From contig NC_006371.1 of NCBI RefSeq assembly GCF_000196255.1, positions 634,332 through 698,331 of the forward strand: a DNA stretch of 64,000 bases. Reading direction: 5' to 3'. This DNA comes from Photobacterium profundum SS9 (GTDB lineage: Bacteria; Pseudomonadota; Gammaproteobacteria; Enterobacterales; Vibrionaceae). The notes below the pieces were generated by a model, which saw only the letters and a program-made list of their open reading frames with translations, ran no database searches and was not told the DNA's origin. Shown here piece after piece: positions 1-8,699 of this stretch (the stretch's first letter is position 1; each line of letters starts with the position of its first letter). The position numbers and the translations under genes are program-made.

Positions 1-546
1 TACTTATTGTCGCTCGCGTCTGGCGTCCTCATTATTTCAGCAAAAGGCAGTAATATTGATTTACTGCATGTGTTATTTGGTTCGACATTAGCGTTGAATA
101 ACGACGCACTTATTTTATTAACGTCTATTGCTACCATTTCTTTGCTCACGCTGGCGGTATTGTATCGCCCGTTGGTAATGGAGTGCGTTGATCCTGCTTT
201 TTTTAAGACCGTCAGTAAGCTAAGTGCTGTCGCTCACTATGGCTTTTTATTACTAGTTGTACTGAATTTAGTCGCAGGTTTTCATGCTCTAGGCACGCTA
301 ATGGCTGTGGGGTTAATGATTCTTCCAGCCGCTGTCGCCCGTTTTTGGACAGCAAAGCTAGGAGGAATGCTGCTAATTGCTTTTGTTACCTCCGTTATAA
401 GCGGCTATCTCGGTCTTTTTCTTTCATTTCACGTCAGCCTCGCAACAAGTCCAGCAATCGTACTTGTTATGGGGTGTATCTACATTGTGTCGTTACTTTT
501 TGGTCGACACGGTGGCTTACTTTTTAAAAACAGTTCTGCGTATTAA
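1..546 (+). CDS. znuB: Zinc ABC transporter permease (ZnuB-like), 3' part
   Basis: The reading frame is open from the first base, so the gene starts upstream of the window; about 181 C-terminal residues are visible. They are almost entirely hydrophobic, with roughly five membrane segments, and match the ABC-3 metal permease family in character (a GLMILPAAVARFW-type segment near the end). The gene is followed after 16 bases by a His-rich periplasmic metal-binding protein, which is the usual partner. It would form the inner-membrane channel for zinc (or manganese/iron) uptake. The ATPase gene is not in the window. The symbol rests on the family and on the His-rich neighbour; a manganese-specific homologue cannot be excluded. 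Confidence 0.8.
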   Translation, partial: YLLSLASGVLIISAKGSNIDLLHVLFGSTLALNNDALILLTSIATISLLTLAVLYRPLVMECVDPAFFKTVSKLSAVAHYGFLLLVVLNLVAGFHALGTLMAVGLMILPAAVARFWTAKLGGMLLIAFVTSVISGYLGLFLSFHVSLATSPAIVLVMGCIYIVSLLFGRHGGLLFKNSSAY

Positions 547-562
547 CGGAAAGGAATACAAA

Positions 563-1555
563 ATGTCAAAATCTCCTCTCATGCTTTCATTTATAGCTTT
601 GGGTTTAGGTATGAGCTCGACGGCTATGGCTGAAGAAAAAGTGCCTGTTGTTGCTAGTTTTTCAATTTTGGGGGATTTGGTTTCTCAAGTGGGTGGCGAG
701 CATATTTCATTAACAACATTAGTGAAAGCAAATGGTGATGCACATGTATATAGCCCAAGCCCTATGGACGCAAAGGCGGTTACTCATGCAAAGTTGTTAG
801 TGGTGAATGGACTAGAATTTGAAGGTTGGATGCCACGATTGGTTGAGTCTTCCAATTTTATCGGTGAAAAAGTGGTTGCGTCTGATGGAATTGATGCAAT
901 GAAAGGTGATCATAATAATGACGAACATGATACTCATGATAGCGATCATGTTGAACACGAACACCATGCTGAGCACGATAATGGCCATCATGAAGAGCAT
1001 GCTGAACATGATCACCATCATCATGGTGAGTTTGATCCCCATGCGTGGAATAGCATTGCGAATGTGAAAATATATGTGAGAAACATTGAAAAGGGGCTAA
1101 GTAAGGTCGATCCTAAAAACACCAATGATTATGAAGCGAATGCCCTCCATTACATTCAAAAGCTTGATAAACTTGAACTTCAGTTACATGCTGAAATTAC
1201 TAAAATTCCTAAATCACAGCGTAACGTTATAACGCCACACGACGCTTTTGGTTACTTTTCTCGAGACTTTGATGTGACTTTCATTGCTCCACAAGGCACA
1301 AGTACTGAATCGGAAGCCAGTGCAGCTGATGTTGCTGCAATTATTACGCAAATACGCGAAGATAATGTAACTGCGGTGTTTATGGAAAATATTGCCGATA
1401 ACCGAATGATTGAGCAAATTAGCCGAGAAACTGGAGCTAAAATTGGTGGTAAGCTATTTTCTGACGCGTTATCCAGCTCTGAAGGACCAGCACCTACCTA
1501 TATTGAAATGATGCAATATAATGTGGATACAATTGTGAAAGCACTATCGCACTGA
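563..1555 (+). CDS. znuA: Periplasmic zinc-binding protein of an ABC transporter (ZnuA-like)
   Basis: The product is a 330-residue solute-binding protein of the cluster A-I metal family. The start at 563 is chosen because AAGGAA lies just upstream and because the protein then begins with a classic signal peptide (MSKSPLMLSF..., cleavage after TAMA near residue 21). Residues about 115-155 are a His/Asp/Glu-rich loop, which is typical of zinc-specific rather than manganese-specific members, followed by the conserved FDPHAW segment. Further on, an ITPHDAFGYF-type motif supplies another metal-ligand His. A longer frame extends upstream into the permease gene but would bury the signal peptide. It delivers zinc to the ZnuB-like permease and probably shares its transcript. 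A terminator follows. Confidence 0.88.
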   Translation: MSKSPLMLSFIALGLGMSSTAMAEEKVPVVASFSILGDLVSQVGGEHISLTTLVKANGDAHVYSPSPMDAKAVTHAKLLVVNGLEFEGWMPRLVESSNFIGEKVVASDGIDAMKGDHNNDEHDTHDSDHVEHEHHAEHDNGHHEEHAEHDHHHHGEFDPHAWNSIANVKIYVRNIEKGLSKVDPKNTNDYEANALHYIQKLDKLELQLHAEITKIPKSQRNVITPHDAFGYFSRDFDVTFIAPQGTSTESEASAADVAAIITQIREDNVTAVFMENIADNRMIEQISRETGAKIGGKLFSDALSSSEGPAPTYIEMMQYNVDTIVKALSH

Positions 1556-1618
1556 TGCTTATGTTTAACGTTAATTGACATTCAATTCGATGAGTATTTA
1601 ATTGCTAATGAGTGTTAT

Positions 1619-1668
1619 AAAAGCCCAATATCTATTTGCTAATAATAAGCAATTGATTTTGGGCTTTT
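1619..1668. terminator. Intrinsic terminator between convergent znuA and nicO-type genes
   Basis: A 10-bp stem AAAAGCCCAA / TTGGGCTTTT encloses a loop that can itself fold (TTGCT...AGCAA). The A-run on one side and T-run on the other let it end transcription from both directions. Confidence 0.75.
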
Positions 1669-1700
1669 ATTTAGCTGTTACATAATATGGAAGTGATGAT

Positions 1701-2828
1701 TTAGAATACGGGCGACATGCCTACAGGCTGAGAGCTAAGCAGTACCGCGCCCATCAAGATTAACGCAACGCCACCCGCTAGTTGAACAGTTGTTCCTGCC
1801 AAATGCAGTGAAGTCTCTGCATTCTTATTGTCTTTGGAATCACGGTCTATTTGTTGTTTATTCCCATTAAGATAACGCTTAACTAACTGTCTTCCTGTTA
1901 TCGTCATGATTGCGATAATAGATGTTGTTAGCGCCGTGCCAATAGCCATTAAGAATGCACTCACAACACCTAGCCAATACATATCTACCATATTCGCAAA
2001 CAGCAACACCATAATGGCACCCGTGCAAGGTCGGATGCCTATGCTCAGAATAATCACCAAATACTCTTTGATTGAAGAAGCGCTATTGATGACCTTTGCG
2101 TCTGCGAAATGTTGATGCCCACAACCACAGTCACTACTGTGAACATGATCGTCGGGGAGAGTATGCGTATTTTGAGCTGAGCGTAATATCACGTTAGGCT
2201 TGACCGTATTTGTTGGTATGTGTTTTATGGCTGTAATGTTATTTGTGTTGAATACGAAGGCAGGTGTTTGCGGCTGTTGTGCATTCTTGAGGGATTGGTT
2301 TAACCGAAAAGATTGCCAAAGTGTACGCAAATTACGCCACACAATAACAAGCCCTAATATAACAACAGTGTAAAAACTCAGAGTAACGAAGCGGTTAGCC
2401 TCACTGTTTACTTCACGCATCGATGAATTAAAGATAACAAGCAAGGTTGAGACAAGTGCAATAGCAACAACGGCCTGTAACAATGCTGATAATACAGTGA
2501 GGGTTAAACTGAGCTTAATTTTGGTGGGGTGGGTGGCTAAGTATGTGCTCACAATCAACTTCCCATGGCCAGGCCCTAAAGAATGTAACATGCCATAGAT
2601 AAAGCTAAGTCCAGCTAGAGATAACCCCGCAGCTATGCTGTCGGCTTGAGCATCGTATAAGAGATCACTGAGTTGATTATTAATGTCTTTTTGCCATTGC
2701 ATGCTTGAAATCAGTAGTGAAGGCCAAGCTTGCCAGATGACATATCCAGTACCAAGAAATAAACCCGTTAAAATGAGTATTCCGTATTTTGAAAAGAAGA
2801 AAGGTTGTGCTGTTTGTGTTTTCGTCAT
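1701..2828 (-). CDS. NicO-family nickel/cobalt (metal) efflux permease
   Basis: The product is a 375-residue membrane protein of the NicO/RcnA family. It has an N-terminal transmembrane segment, the family motif HSLGPGHGKL near residue 90, several further membrane helices, and a cytoplasmic/periplasmic loop with metal-ligand residues (HSSDCGCGHQHF). A second conserved motif, GIRPCTGAI, follows the loop. The ATG at 2828 is chosen over the TTG one codon upstream because AAAGGATAA is well placed before it. The start lies 4 bases after the stop of the DUF1007 gene, so the two are co-transcribed and probably act together. RcnA-type members export Ni/Co; placement next to a zinc importer leaves the metal open. 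Confidence 0.8.
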   Translation of the reverse strand: MTKTQTAQPFFFSKYGILILTGLFLGTGYVIWQAWPSLLISSMQWQKDINNQLSDLLYDAQADSIAAGLSLAGLSFIYGMLHSLGPGHGKLIVSTYLATHPTKIKLSLTLTVLSALLQAVVAIALVSTLLVIFNSSMREVNSEANRFVTLSFYTVVILGLVIVWRNLRTLWQSFRLNQSLKNAQQPQTPAFVFNTNNITAIKHIPTNTVKPNVILRSAQNTHTLPDDHVHSSDCGCGHQHFADAKVINSASSIKEYLVIILSIGIRPCTGAIMVLLFANMVDMYWLGVVSAFLMAIGTALTTSIIAIMTITGRQLVKRYLNGNKQQIDRDSKDNKNAETSLHLAGTTVQLAGGVALILMGAVLLSSQPVGMSPVF

Positions 2829-2832
2829 CAAT

Positions 2833-3570
2833 TTATCCTTTATTCTCTGAGCATGTAATCAAGACAGTTTGTGTGAATAATTGCCCGAGAGCATTATCTG
2901 GGTCGGCATCAGCGGGTAATGACATCGCATAAGACATTTGCTCTGAGGTTGGATTCGGTTCAATTAATTCCAATGAACAATTTTTAGCAAGATCGGGAGA
3001 AAGTTGAATATCTCCTTTTGTTTGCCAGCTCATATCAACGTAATAACTTGGCTCAAAAATCAGTAGTTTTAATGGATTTCCATCGAGTACTTTGGGTTTC
3101 GATAGTGGGAGAACAAAATCAAGCGTGAGTTTTGCTCTATTTTGGGTGAGTACACCTCGTCTGGCTAATGAATATTTGATGGGCGTTTCACCATCATAGA
3201 AATACGTAAAGTAATGCTCAGTAATCATATTTTTCATTACAGAGGCTGCGACTTTCTGCATCGTTTTTGCTTTGTTTTCGGTAGATAAATCTTCACCATC
3301 AAGCATGTAAGCGGATGTCATTGCATCAAAAGTCCAAGACATTTTAAGTCCGGTTATTTGATTTTGGCTGCCTTCTATTTCAGTTTTTAAATCAATCCAA
3401 GAATGAGGATGAGCTTGAACTGTGAATGGAAATAGCACACAGAAGATCAGAGTAAAAAGACGAGACAATATTCCTTTTGAGTGACGATGTTGTTTGAGAA
3501 GGCTGGTTAATTGATTGATAATAATATTCAAATTAAGGCTCTTATTGTCATTATCATATGTCTTTAACAC
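2833..3570 (-). CDS. DUF1007-family periplasmic protein, partner of the NicO permease
   Basis: The protein has an N-terminal signal sequence (LFTLIFCVLFPFTVQA) followed by HPHSWID, the hallmark opening of DUF1007 proteins. The rest is soluble with one Cys pair (C near residues 198 and 240). DUF1007 genes commonly sit next to nickel/cobalt/zinc NicO transporters, as here, and are thought to assist periplasmic metal handling. The start is uncertain: the frame opens with GTG at 3570, giving a ~45-residue polar extension before the signal sequence; an internal TTG just before SRLFTLIF would give a normal signal peptide of about 20 residues. First gene of a two-gene minus-strand unit. Confidence 0.72.
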   Translation of the reverse strand: MLKTYDNDNKSLNLNIIINQLTSLLKQHRHSKGILSRLFTLIFCVLFPFTVQAHPHSWIDLKTEIEGSQNQITGLKMSWTFDAMTSAYMLDGEDLSTENKAKTMQKVAASVMKNMITEHYFTYFYDGETPIKYSLARRGVLTQNRAKLTLDFVLPLSKPKVLDGNPLKLLIFEPSYYVDMSWQTKGDIQLSPDLAKNCSLELIEPNPTSEQMSYAMSLPADADPDNALGQLFTQTVLITCSENKG

Positions 3571-3775
3571 GCCCTTAAACGCGTCTAATAGACTTGATTT
3601 AATGTAATTTGAGTTATGTTATAACATCTCAACTTGTGTATCTAGCTTTGTTTTTTTGAGCCTTAAATTTCATTTATCCGGCTATGCCCAAGTTACTTCA
3701 AGGTGCTCTGAATCCTGCACCTTGAGGGTTACTTGGGTGTACACTTTAAAAGTCTAATGAGCTTGGAATTGAACG
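3571..3775. promoter_or_regulatory. Divergent intergenic region with a 12-bp palindrome (possible metalloregulator site)
   Basis: Between the DUF1007 gene (minus) and the secreted-protein gene (plus) lies the perfect palindrome ATGTTATAACAT at 3616-3627. Its half-site TGTTAT resembles the half-sites of gammaproteobacterial Zur boxes, but the central spacer of the Zur consensus is missing, so assignment to Zur is only a suggestion. The rest of the gap holds the inverted repeat listed separately. Confidence 0.35.
3687..3737. repeat. Imperfect inverted repeat, Vibrionaceae intergenic type
   Basis: The arms CCCAAGTTACTTCAAGGTGC and GCACCTTGAGGGTTACTTGG(G) are complementary apart from a short mismatch/bulge and flank a ~10-base loop. 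I recall similar CCCAAGT...CTTGGG hairpins as dispersed repeats in Vibrio and Photobacterium; copy number elsewhere cannot be seen here. There is no T-run after it, so it is not a standard terminator. Confidence 0.6.
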
Positions 3776-4171
3776 ATGAAGACGGTAAATAGCGTATTTA
3801 AGGGCAAAGTGCGGTGGGAGGTATTGGGCTTGCTAAGCGTTTTGTTGAATGGGGTGGTTTATGCTGGTGAAACACCCGCTCGTTGCGATATATATATAAA
3901 AGGCAGTGAACAGTCAGCTATTACGTTTCCTTGTACATTTTCTCAACGGCGAGGACATGTAACGATAACGCGATCTGATGAGGTCACTTATAGCTTTACA
4001 CCTATAGGGGATACCCCTGGTAACTATGAAGATCAAAAGGGGAATACCGTTTATAGGCAAAGAGGGCTGGGGGTCGATGGTGTGATCTTTAAATTGAAAA
4101 ATGAGTCTGTTTACATTTATTGGGACGCGACAAGCTTAGAGCAAAAAACGAGCGAAAAAAAAGAGCCATAA
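3776..4171 (+). CDS. Small secreted protein of unknown function
   Basis: The product is 131 residues and I do not recognise its family. It has a basic N-terminus and one hydrophobic segment (VLGLLSVLLNGVVYAG), consistent with a signal peptide cleaved before ETPARCD near residue 33. The mature part is ~100 residues, rich in beta-branched and polar residues, with two cysteines (in ARCDIY and FPCTF) that could form a disulfide, and a charged Lys/Glu tail. It is a single-gene unit separated from kefG by 240 bases with a hexanucleotide repeat. A periplasmic location is inferred from the leader only. Confidence 0.55.
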   Translation: MKTVNSVFKGKVRWEVLGLLSVLLNGVVYAGETPARCDIYIKGSEQSAITFPCTFSQRRGHVTITRSDEVTYSFTPIGDTPGNYEDQKGNTVYRQRGLGVDGVIFKLKNESVYIYWDATSLEQKTSEKKEP

Positions 4172-4225
4172 TGATTTTCTACGTTATAAATGTTGGCTTG
4201 AATATGCTTAAAACGTGAGATTGAG

Positions 4226-4261
4226 ATTCTCATTCTCATTCTCGTTCTCATTCTCATTCTC
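4226..4261. repeat. Hexanucleotide microsatellite (ATTCTC)6
   Basis: There are six head-to-tail copies of ATTCTC, the fourth reading GTTCTC, in the gap upstream of kefG. A partial complementary GAGATTGAGA lies directly before it, so a hairpin is also possible. A six-base unit keeps frame and is outside any gene; copy-number change could alter spacing of upstream kefG control elements. Confidence 0.8.
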
Positions 4262-4412
4262 ATTTAATTGTAAAAACTTTCATCTGTTCTCTTTTTATAT
4301 CAGCGGCTTAAGTTAATCTGTTGGGATAATGTTATATGTCGATTAAGTATCAAGGTATAAACCATCGAGCTATAAACAGAAAAAAAAATTAAAACAAAAT
4401 CAAAGGGACTGC

Positions 4413-5036
4413 ATGTCTGACATACCAAAAAAAATACTGATCCTTTTTGCGCACCCGTCGCAATCGCGTTCAGAAGTTAATTCACTATTGTTTGAAGCAT
4501 CTAAAACTATTGATAATGTAACAACGGTAGATCTCTACAGTGAGTACCCCACATTTAGAATTAACATCGATATCGAACAGCAACGTTTGCGTGATCACGA
4601 TGTTATTGTCTTTATGTTTCCACTCTACTGGTATTCAACACCAGCGATTTTAAAAGAGTGGCAAGATTTGGTATTGGAATATGGTTTTGCTTATGGTTCA
4701 AATGGTACGGCACTACATGGTAAAAGTTTCTTATGCTCACTAACCGCTGGTGGTTCTGAAAAAGCCTATCGTTCAGAAGGGGATAACCATTTTACTATTC
4801 GAGAATTACTTCAACCTTTAGAGCAAACGGCTGATCTAACGGGTATGCAGTTTCTTGCACCATTTGCTTTGTTTGGATCGCGTACTGCCGTTGAAGAAAA
4901 GCGTATTCATGCACACGTCGATGATTGGAAGGAAGTGCTCGTTGCTTTGCGAGATAATAAGATGGATTTGGTACTCGCAAGTGAGTTATCAAAGCTAAAT
5001 CATGATCTTCCACGACTTATTAAGGATTACTCATGA
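4413..5036 (+). CDS. kefG: KefG-like quinone oxidoreductase, ancillary subunit of the KefB potassium efflux system
   Basis: The protein has 207 residues and a flavodoxin-like NAD(P)H dehydrogenase (quinone) fold: [16 protein letters not shown] at the start, [17 protein letters not shown] in the middle and the conserved [10 protein letters not shown] segment. These are standard for the KefF/KefG family, FMN-binding cytoplasmic partners required for full activity of glutathione-gated K+/H+ antiporters. The stop overlaps the kefB start (ATGA at 5033-5036), showing translational coupling and fixing KefG rather than KefF as the likely paralogue. KefG itself is intact although its partner gene is disrupted. 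A possible SD (AAAGGGAC) lies upstream of the ATG. Confidence 0.85.
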   Translation: MSDIPKKILILFAHPSQSRSEVNSLLFEASKTIDNVTTVDLYSEYPTFRINIDIEQQRLRDHDVIVFMFPLYWYSTPAILKEWQDLVLEYGFAYGSNGTALHGKSFLCSLTAGGSEKAYRSEGDNHFTIRELLQPLEQTADLTGMQFLAPFALFGSRTAVEEKRIHAHVDDWKEVLVALRDNKMDLVLASELSKLNHDLPRLIKDYS

Positions 5037-6847
5037 CGGGGTATTTTCTTCAGGCATTTATCTATTTATTTGCGGCTGTTATTGCAGTGCCAATCGCTAA
5101 AAGATTAGGGTTAGGTTCCGTTCCGTATTAGGGTACTTAATTGCAGGTGTGGTAATAGGACCTGTTATTGGTTTAGTGAGTAGCGAGACAACCACCATTC
5201 AACACTTTGCTGAATTTGGCGTTGTGATGATGTTGTTTTTAGTGGGGCTAGAGCTAGAACCAAGAATGCTTTGGGATATGCGCCATCGTCTTATTGGCTT
5301 AGGAGGGCTACAGGTTGGGCTTAGTACCTTTATAGTTATGGCACTTGCCATGGCAATGGGAATTGGTTGGACGCTTGCCTTAACAATTGGTTTGGTTTTT
5401 TCTCTCTCTTCAACAGCGATTGTACTGCAGACGTTTAATGAAAAAGGGCTAGGAAAAACGGAAGGTGGCCGTACTGCATTCTCGGTTCTTTTGTTCCAAG
5501 ATATAGCCGTTATCCCAATGCTAGCGTTAATTCCATTGTTGGCGTTACCAGAGTTAGTAGAAAAAGCGCAAAATCTAGTGCAAACAGCATCTGAACACAG
5601 CGAAGAGCTTAGCCTTGTTGCAGGGCTTCCGGGGTGGGCGTACGCCATTGTTGTTATTACTGCGATTGTTATCGTTATTGTTGGCGGGTACTTTCTTAGC
5701 TGGTGTTGTATTAGCTAACAGCGAATTCAGACATGAGCTTGAATCTAACCTCGAACCGTTTAAAGGTCTATTGCTGGGACTATTTTTTATTACGGTAGGC
5801 GCAGGCATTGATTTTAGTGTGTTATTCGGTGAATTCGGCACAGTAATTGGTTTAACACTGGCGGTTATGCTTATTAAAGCTACCGTGTTGCTTGTACTGT
5901 CATTCATCTTTAAGGTGCAAGGTAGCGATCGTTGGCTTTTTGCTCTTAGCTTGGCACAAGCGGGTGAGTTTGGTTTTGTTCTATTAAGCTATACCGTGCA
6001 AAACCATGTGCTGCCAACTGATATTGCACAGACACTATCATTAGTTGTAGCTCTGTCTATGTTTTTAACACCGGGCTTATTCATTCTGTTCGACAAGGTA
6101 ATTTTACCGCGTTTCCAGAAAACAGAAAACGAACGAGAGGCCGATGTAATTGATGAGCAAGGTACGGTAATTATCGCGGGTATTGGTCGTTTTGGCCAGA
6201 TTGTTAACCGCTTGCTGGTGGCTAATGGGGTTAAAACTGTCGTGCTCGATCACGAGGTCGGACAGATTGAAAACATGCGCAGTATTGGTATTAAAAGCTT
6301 CTTTGGTGATGCGATTCGTCCTGATTTACTGCACACATCAGGAATAGAAGAAGCCAAAGTTATGATTGTGGCTATCGATGATAAAGAGCGTGCGGTTGAA
6401 TTGGTGAAATATGTGAGAAAAACCTATCCACATATTCGCATATTGGCGCGTGCCTATGACCGAGGTCATCATCATGCGCTACGCTGTACTGGAGCTGATT
6501 ATATGATTAGCGAAACATACCGCTCTGCATTGGCTTTAGGTACTCAAGCATTGAAGGACGTTGGTTTTCACCCATTTCGCGCCGAGCAGTTAAAAGCCGC
6601 ATTCGTCGAAACAGAAGCTAAAAGTAAAGAGCTGCTCTACCAAACATGGAAAGAAAGCACGGAAGATAACAAGTTTAATGCCTCTTACCGTGAACTCTTT
6701 ATGCAGTTAGAAGAAGCATTAGGTGAAGCGATGAAAGGTGAACGCAGTGATAAACATGCAAAAAGTGAACGAGGGTGGACACCACCACCTAAAGGATACT
6801 CTGATGTTGTCGAGAAGCTACAAGCAGAAAAAGGCGATGAGAATTAA
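5033..6847 (+). pseudogene. kefB: Disrupted kefB (glutathione-regulated K+ efflux antiporter)
   Basis: The product would be a CPA2 K+/H+ antiporter with a C-terminal TrkA-N/RCK domain. Three frame segments are needed. Residues 1-32 read normally to KRLGLGSV, then a tandem GTTCC duplication (GGTTCCGTTCCGTA near 5114-5127) causes a stop at 5129. The frame resumes with LIAGVVIGPVIG...HFAEFGVVMMLFLVGLE through about 5690, where a stretch expected in KefB/KefC (roughly 40-45 residues between IVGG and GTFLAG) is absent and the frame shifts again. The last part (GTFLAGVVLANSEFRHELES, the RCK domain with GIGRFGQIV, to 6847) is intact. Two independent lesions argue for a true pseudogene, although base-calling error could explain the 5-bp one. 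Confidence 0.85.
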
Positions 6848-7103
6848 GTAATAGTGCGCAGAAACACAAATTAAATTACAGTCTCGTCTTCTGTTTAGTC
6901 GCTGTACTTAACAATAAAAAAGTGGTGAGTTAAGGCTGTAAACTCACCATGCGAAGTAAAGGTCGTCAATAGAAAGAAAGGCGGCGCCTTAAATAATTGA
7001 TTTCATTCATATAATTGAAAAGGTGTAGAAAGGTAAAGAACATTGCGGAAAGCTATAGTAAAATCTTTTTGTGTATATATGTGTGTATATTTTGGGGCAA
7101 AAA
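6848..7103. other. attL region: left prophage junction within the former kefB terminator
   Basis: At 6922 begins GTGGTGAGTTA-AGGCTGT-AAA, preceded by AATAAAAAA. Almost the same string (GTGGTGAGTTA-GGGCTGT-GAA, 19 of 21 bases equal) occurs at 45359. The left copy folds with the adjoining AACTCACC (6941-6948) into a hairpin. The A-run and first arm belong to the host terminator; the material from about 6940 onward is phage. A 13-bp palindrome AAGGCG-G-CGCCTT at 6978-6990 lies between the core and the integrase gene and may be an arm or regulatory site. Confidence 0.6.
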
Positions 7104-8345
7104 ATGCTTAACGATACAACACTAAAAAAAATGCTTAAAAAGAGCCGCGAAAAACTTGCTCGACTTCCTGACCGTGACGGCCTTTATATTAGGGTTTCAA
7201 CTCGAGGTAAGATTGTTTTTTATATTCGCTATCGTATAGGCGGGAAACAAGATTCAATGGATCTTGGTGAGTACCCGCTACTTTCACTTAAAGAAGCCAG
7301 GAACAGAAACGAGGAATACCGAGCGTTACTGCAAGATGGTCACAATCCAAAAGTTGAAAAGCGATTAAGGCAGAAAAAGATCTCTGATGCCGTAACCTTG
7401 AAAGATCTTTTTTATCTATGGTATGAGAAAGAATGTAAGGTAACGATAAAAAATCACACCTCGACAGTTCAGCGTTTTGAATACAATCTTTCAAAAATGA
7501 CTGATCTGCCAGTAGATAAGATATCAACGCATGATTGGTTGGATGCCCTTGAAGTTGTCGCACGTCGCACACAGTCAACGTCAGCGGTGATGCTTGGTGA
7601 ACTTAGGCAAATGTATGCGTTTGGTGTTCGTCGTCGCATATTGACAGACAATCCGCTTTTAGGTGTAACAGCCAAGCGTGATCTGCACGTCACACCTAAT
7701 GAGGGCGAGAGATATCTAGCCAATGGTGAATTGAGGCTACTGTTTGACTTTATCGAAAGTGAAAGCCGGTTCAGTAAGAGAAATAAATTATTTCTTGTTC
7801 TGTGTCTTCACTTCGGCTGCAGACCGTCAGAATTACGTCTGGCAAAAAAAGAACATTTCGACCTTGAATTAAAAATATGGACTGTACCTGCTGAGAATCA
7901 TAAAACAGGAGGTAAAACTAAAAATCCACTTGTTAGGCCGATTATTGATGAAGTAATCCCGACCATCAAAGAAATATCGCGCATGTCTGACAATGAAACG
8001 GACTTTATTACCAATACTACAACTGGCGAGCAATACGATTTTGTTTTCTGGCATAGATTTCCAAGCACTGTTAATAATTGGCTAAAAAGAAACGATCGTG
8101 AGCAAATGGATTCATGGGCTGTTTATGCTTTGCGAAAAACGATGCGTACAAACATATCAGATCTGACACAGCCGCATGTTGCTGAAATCATGCTGGGTCA
8201 CAAACTACCAGGTGTGTGGGGTGTATATGATAAGCACCAATACCTAAATGAACAGCGTGAAGCATATGTCGCATGGTGGTATAAATTAGAAAGGATACTG
8301 GCAGGGAGTGAAAACGTCGTTGAGATTAATAGAGCGAAAAAGTAA
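7104..8345 (+). CDS. int: Tyrosine-recombinase prophage integrase (P4-type)
   Basis: The product has 413 residues. The N-terminal DUF4102-type domain is recognisable (DRDGLYIRVSTRGKIVFYIR, then YPLLSLKEAR), followed by a SAM-like core-binding domain (about 95-190) and the catalytic domain. Catalytic candidates are Arg240 (GCRPSELR), Arg348 (LRKTMRT, with Lys345 where the family often has His), His366 (LGHK) and the nucleophile Tyr375 (VYDKHQY), nine residues after the His as expected. The ATG at 7104 is preferred to an upstream ATG because of the GGGG just before it and because the extra residues (MYICVYILGQK) are not family-like. It sits beside attL and should catalyse integration and excision. 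Confidence 0.93.
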   Translation: MLNDTTLKKMLKKSREKLARLPDRDGLYIRVSTRGKIVFYIRYRIGGKQDSMDLGEYPLLSLKEARNRNEEYRALLQDGHNPKVEKRLRQKKISDAVTLKDLFYLWYEKECKVTIKNHTSTVQRFEYNLSKMTDLPVDKISTHDWLDALEVVARRTQSTSAVMLGELRQMYAFGVRRRILTDNPLLGVTAKRDLHVTPNEGERYLANGELRLLFDFIESESRFSKRNKLFLVLCLHFGCRPSELRLAKKEHFDLELKIWTVPAENHKTGGKTKNPLVRPIIDEVIPTIKEISRMSDNETDFITNTTTGEQYDFVFWHRFPSTVNNWLKRNDREQMDSWAVYALRKTMRTNISDLTQPHVAEIMLGHKLPGVWGVYDKHQYLNEQREAYVAWWYKLERILAGSENVVEINRAKK

Positions 8346-8350
8346 AAACA

Positions 8351-8384
8351 GAAAAGCCCCGAAATAATTAGCGGGGCTTTTTCT
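8351..8384 (+). terminator. Intrinsic terminator after the integrase gene
   Basis: The stem AAAAGCCCCG / CGGGGCTTTT with a 10-base AT-rich loop is followed by TTTTT. It separates the plus-strand integrase from two minus-strand genes and, having an A-run on the other side, may work for both. Confidence 0.88.
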
Positions 8385-8386
8385 TG

Positions 8387-8674
8387 TTACATGTCTTTAA
8401 TTTCAAGTTCGTAGCGAGATATTATTTCTGCTCTTAGTGTGAATTTACTTAAAAGATCCATCCAGTAATCACAGTTGTCTCCATTGATTTTGTTGTGATT
8501 ATTAGCATGTTTTGTCAGGGCAGAATAAAAAGCGTAGCTATCGACTTCATATCCAGGTTCACGGGAAAGATCTTTCATAACCAGAAAAAATCGCCTTTCA
8601 TCATATTGAGACCCTGAGTGCCAGGTGGATACGCCAGCCCAAGACTCTATTGCATCATATATATTATTTTCCAT
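8387..8674 (-). CDS. Hypothetical acidic prophage protein
   Basis: The product is 95 residues if started at the ATG at 8674 (MENNIYDAIESW), which has GAGA upstream; a longer frame reaches 8722 and would overlap the neighbouring gene. It is soluble, mildly acidic and has no motif I recognise. The only notable feature is richness in Tyr/Asp/Ser and the YWMDLLSKF segment near the C-terminus. It lies downstream of the outer-membrane protein gene on the same strand with a 25-base gap, so it is probably co-transcribed and part of the same lysogeny-expressed unit. Confidence 0.55.
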   Translation of the reverse strand: MENNIYDAIESWAGVSTWHSGSQYDERRFFLVMKDLSREPGYEVDSYAFYSALTKHANNHNKINGDNCDYWMDLLSKFTLRAEIISRYELEIKDM

Positions 8675-8699
8675 ATGAATTTTCTCGTTGATTGATGAG

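Noticed and set aside
812..1042. Minus-strand hydrophobic frame opposite the znuA His-rich loop
   Set aside because: Antisense of His/Asp/Glu codons reads as Met/Ile/Val; it is an artefact of the loop.
3616..3627. ATGTTATAACAT as a definite Zur box
   Set aside because: It lacks the central spacer of the known gammaproteobacterial consensus; only noted as a candidate regulator site.
4221..4266. ATTCTC repeats as a CRISPR-like array
   Set aside because: Units are six bases without spacers; it is a microsatellite. No CRISPR repeats or cas genes are seen in the window.
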